From NCBI GenBank assembly GCA_903927685.1, contig CAIYOB010000201.1, positions 1 to 7,897 of the forward strand: a stretch of 7,897 bases of DNA, given 5' to 3'. Of this stretch, positions 7,318 through 7,897 are shown in pieces. The DNA is from an uncultured Planctomycetaceae bacterium (GTDB lineage: Bacteria; Planctomycetota; Planctomycetia; Pirellulales; Pirellulaceae). Both the position numbers and the translations under genes were made by a program. The notes beneath the pieces are model-generated. The model made no database searches, was not told the DNA's origin, and saw nothing but the letters and a program-made list of their open reading frames with translations. The stretch's first letter is position 1. Each line of letters starts with the position of its first letter.

Positions 7318-7685
7318 TGGGCTTGCCTTTCTTGCTGGATCCATGCGACGGCCTCGTCCCGCGTGGCAAAGAAGCGGCCCTTGGTCGAGGCAGCGGTGAT
7401 CTGCAACAGGATCTTGACGAGAATCCGCACGGCCGGACGGGCATTGTAGACCACCAGATGCGTGATGGCGTGGTCCTGCAGGATCTGCGCCGTCCTCCGG
7501 CGTGCCTCCGTGCCCTCGAACCGCACCGCCGTTTCGAGATCGACCGCCACGTTGCGACTGCCGGAGAGGGGAAGGTACTGCCTCAATTCGCCATCCAGCG
7601 CATTTGCGTCCTGCTCCGTCCACAGCCCGTCCACGGCGACGGTCAGAAGTTTGCCGACAGGGTCAAACGACGTGACATGAGGCAT
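7314..7685 (-). CDS. Small SpoIIAA/STAS-like protein, first gene of the stressosome operon
   Basis: A 123-residue soluble protein. The alternating hydrophobic strand pattern (LLTVAVDGLWT, then NVAVDLETAVRFEGT, then THLVVYNARPAVR) and a C-terminal helix containing FFATRDEAVAWIQQ resemble the SpoIIAA-like (STAS/SEC14) families. In a rough alignment Thr59 (FEGT) falls near the SpoIIAA phospho-serine, which hints at phosphorylation by one of the downstream RsbT-like ATPases; this is inference. It starts with ATG preceded by GGGAGA and ends in a 4-base overlap with rsbR, so it is co-expressed with the stressosome. It could be an extra scaffold subunit, an anti-anti-sigma-like factor or a substrate of the PP2C protein. 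It is too divergent to name. Confidence 0.85.
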   Translation of the reverse strand: MPHVTSFDPVGKLLTVAVDGLWTEQDANALDGELRQYLPLSGSRNVAVDLETAVRFEGTEARRRTAQILQDHAITHLVVYNARPAVRILVKILLQITAASTKGRFFATRDEAVAWIQQERQAQ

Positions 7686-7692
7686 AGGTCAG

Positions 7693-7698
7693 TCTCCC
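7693..7698 (-). promoter_or_regulatory. Ribosome binding site of the first operon gene
   Basis: GGGAGA on the minus strand, 7 bases before ATG at 7685. It supports this start for the STAS-like gene. Confidence 0.6.
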
Positions 7699-7754
7699 GG
7701 GATCGCTGCCCGTTAGTAAAGTCAAACACCTGCGGGGTCCCTTAAGGCACAAAG

Positions 7755-7783
7755 ATCTTAGTCCAGTTAGCAGCAGACTGCAA
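7755..7783 (-). promoter_or_regulatory. Possible sigma-70-type promoter of the stressosome operon
   Basis: On the minus strand, TTGCAG (7783-7778) and TAAGAT (7760-7755) are separated by 17 bases, about 70 bases before the first ATG. Matches to consensus are partial (3/6 and 4/6). The -10 box overlaps the 8-base palindrome AAGATCTT (7752-7759), and a second palindrome, CCTTAAGG (7740-7747), lies just downstream; either could be part of an operator. This is a weak call; it is the only spaced pair I found in this otherwise uncommitted stretch. Confidence 0.25.
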
Positions 7784-7804
7784 TCAGCCGGCCCGCAAAA
7801 GTCA

Positions 7805-7820
7805 GCCGGGAAAGACCGGC
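7805..7820. other. Small GC hairpin
   Basis: GCCGG and CCGGC (5 base pairs) flank the loop GAAAGA. It lies between the possible promoter and the hairpin repeats. There is no T run on either side, so it is not a typical intrinsic terminator. Function unknown. Confidence 0.3.
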
Positions 7821-7832
7821 CGCGAGGCTGCG

Positions 7833-7855
7833 GTGGTCGAGCGCAGCGAGCCCAC
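7833..7855 (-). repeat. Hairpin repeat, copy 2 (inverted)
   Basis: Read on the minus strand: arm GTGG, core GCTCGCTGCGCTCGA, arm CCAC. The core is identical to copy 3 and one base different from copy 1, while the arms differ from both yet still pair. Confidence 0.65.
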
Positions 7856-7892
7856 AGTACGCGGGGATTCCGGGGGCTCGCTGCGCTCGACC
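7835..7892. repeat. Perfect 19-base inverted repeat formed by copies 2 and 3
   Basis: GGTCGAGCGCAGCGAGCCC at 7835-7853 is the exact reverse complement of 7874-7892, with a 20-base spacer. It could form a strong stem in RNA from either strand. With no T run following inside the window, termination is unproven; a bidirectional terminator or BIME-like unit is possible. Confidence 0.7.
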
Positions 7893-7896
7893 CCGG
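7870..7896 (+). repeat. Hairpin repeat, copy 3
   Basis: Arm CCGGGG (7870-7875), core GCTCGCTGCGCTCGA, arm CCCCGG (7891-7896). Same orientation and total length (27 bases) as copy 1 at the other end of the window. It ends one base before the window edge, so it may extend further. Confidence 0.65.
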
Positions 7897-7897
7897 C

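Noticed and set aside
6607..7449. Plus-strand open frame opposite rsbR and rsbS
   Set aside because: Its His/Asp/Gln-rich translation is the reverse of strongly conserved STAS genes, with no independent evidence.
7318..7623. Upstream extension of rsbR
   Set aside because: It would overlap most of the preceding STAS-like gene in another frame; GTG at 7317 with the GTGA overlap fits the RsbR N-terminus and the operon's junction style.
7706..7728. Sigma-B-like promoter (GTGTTT, 12-base gap, GGGCAG on the minus strand)
   Set aside because: Poor match to the GTTTAA-GGGTAT consensus, and it would depend on a sigma factor for which the window gives no evidence.
1..7897. Mobile island bounded by the direct repeat copies 1 and 3
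   Set aside because: No integrase, transposase or tRNA in the window; the repeat looks like a dispersed structured element rather than a target-site duplication.
1..7897. CRISPR array, tRNA, rRNA or riboswitch
   Set aside because: No regularly spaced repeats, cloverleaf pattern or recognisable RNA motif was seen; the gaps between genes are too short for most of these.

Overview
This GC-rich window holds seven protein genes in two convergent units and no RNA gene. It probably comes from a Planctomycetota bacterium (Pirellula-like) or another high-GC, Gram-negative-type lineage. That rests on three things: the secreted GH127-type glycosidase, stressosome genes next to hybrid histidine kinases, and the short GC-rich structured repeats between genes. 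No phylogenetic marker is present, so the assignment is tentative.

Layout. Positions 1-93 are a short leader with one copy of a hairpin repeat. Positions 94-2547 (+) encode an exported glycoside hydrolase of the DUF1680/GH127 family (beta-L-arabinofuranosidase type) with its zinc/catalytic cysteine set intact. A 39-base convergent gap follows. Positions 7685 down to 2587 (-) are one tightly packed six-gene operon in which every junction overlaps (4, 8, 4, 4 and 38 bases). In transcription order it encodes: a small SpoIIAA/STAS-like protein; RsbR; RsbS; RsbT; a fusion of an RsbT/RsbW-like ATPase with an RsbX/SpoIIE-like PP2C phosphatase; and a 759-residue hybrid histidine kinase that begins with another RsbT/RsbW-like ATPase domain. 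Positions 7686-7897 are the upstream region, with a possible promoter and two inverted copies of the hairpin repeat.

How it may work. RsbR, RsbS and RsbT form the core of the stressosome, which in Bacillus subtilis releases RsbT on stress to switch on RsbU and then sigma-B. Here the phosphorylatable residues of RsbR and RsbS and the ATP-binding boxes of RsbT are all present. No RsbU, RsbV, RsbW or sigma-B gene is in the window. The operon instead ends in a phosphatase that can be assigned the RsbX reset role and a kinase whose N-terminal domain looks like RsbT itself. The inferred circuit is a stressosome whose output is a two-component phosphorelay, with three RsbT-like domains that may compete for the same scaffold. 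RsbR carries a soluble HAMP-like segment where the Bacillus protein has a globin-like sensor.

The structured repeat occurs three times, once at the left edge and twice at the right. It has a nearly invariant 15-base core and flanking arms that change in a compensatory way.
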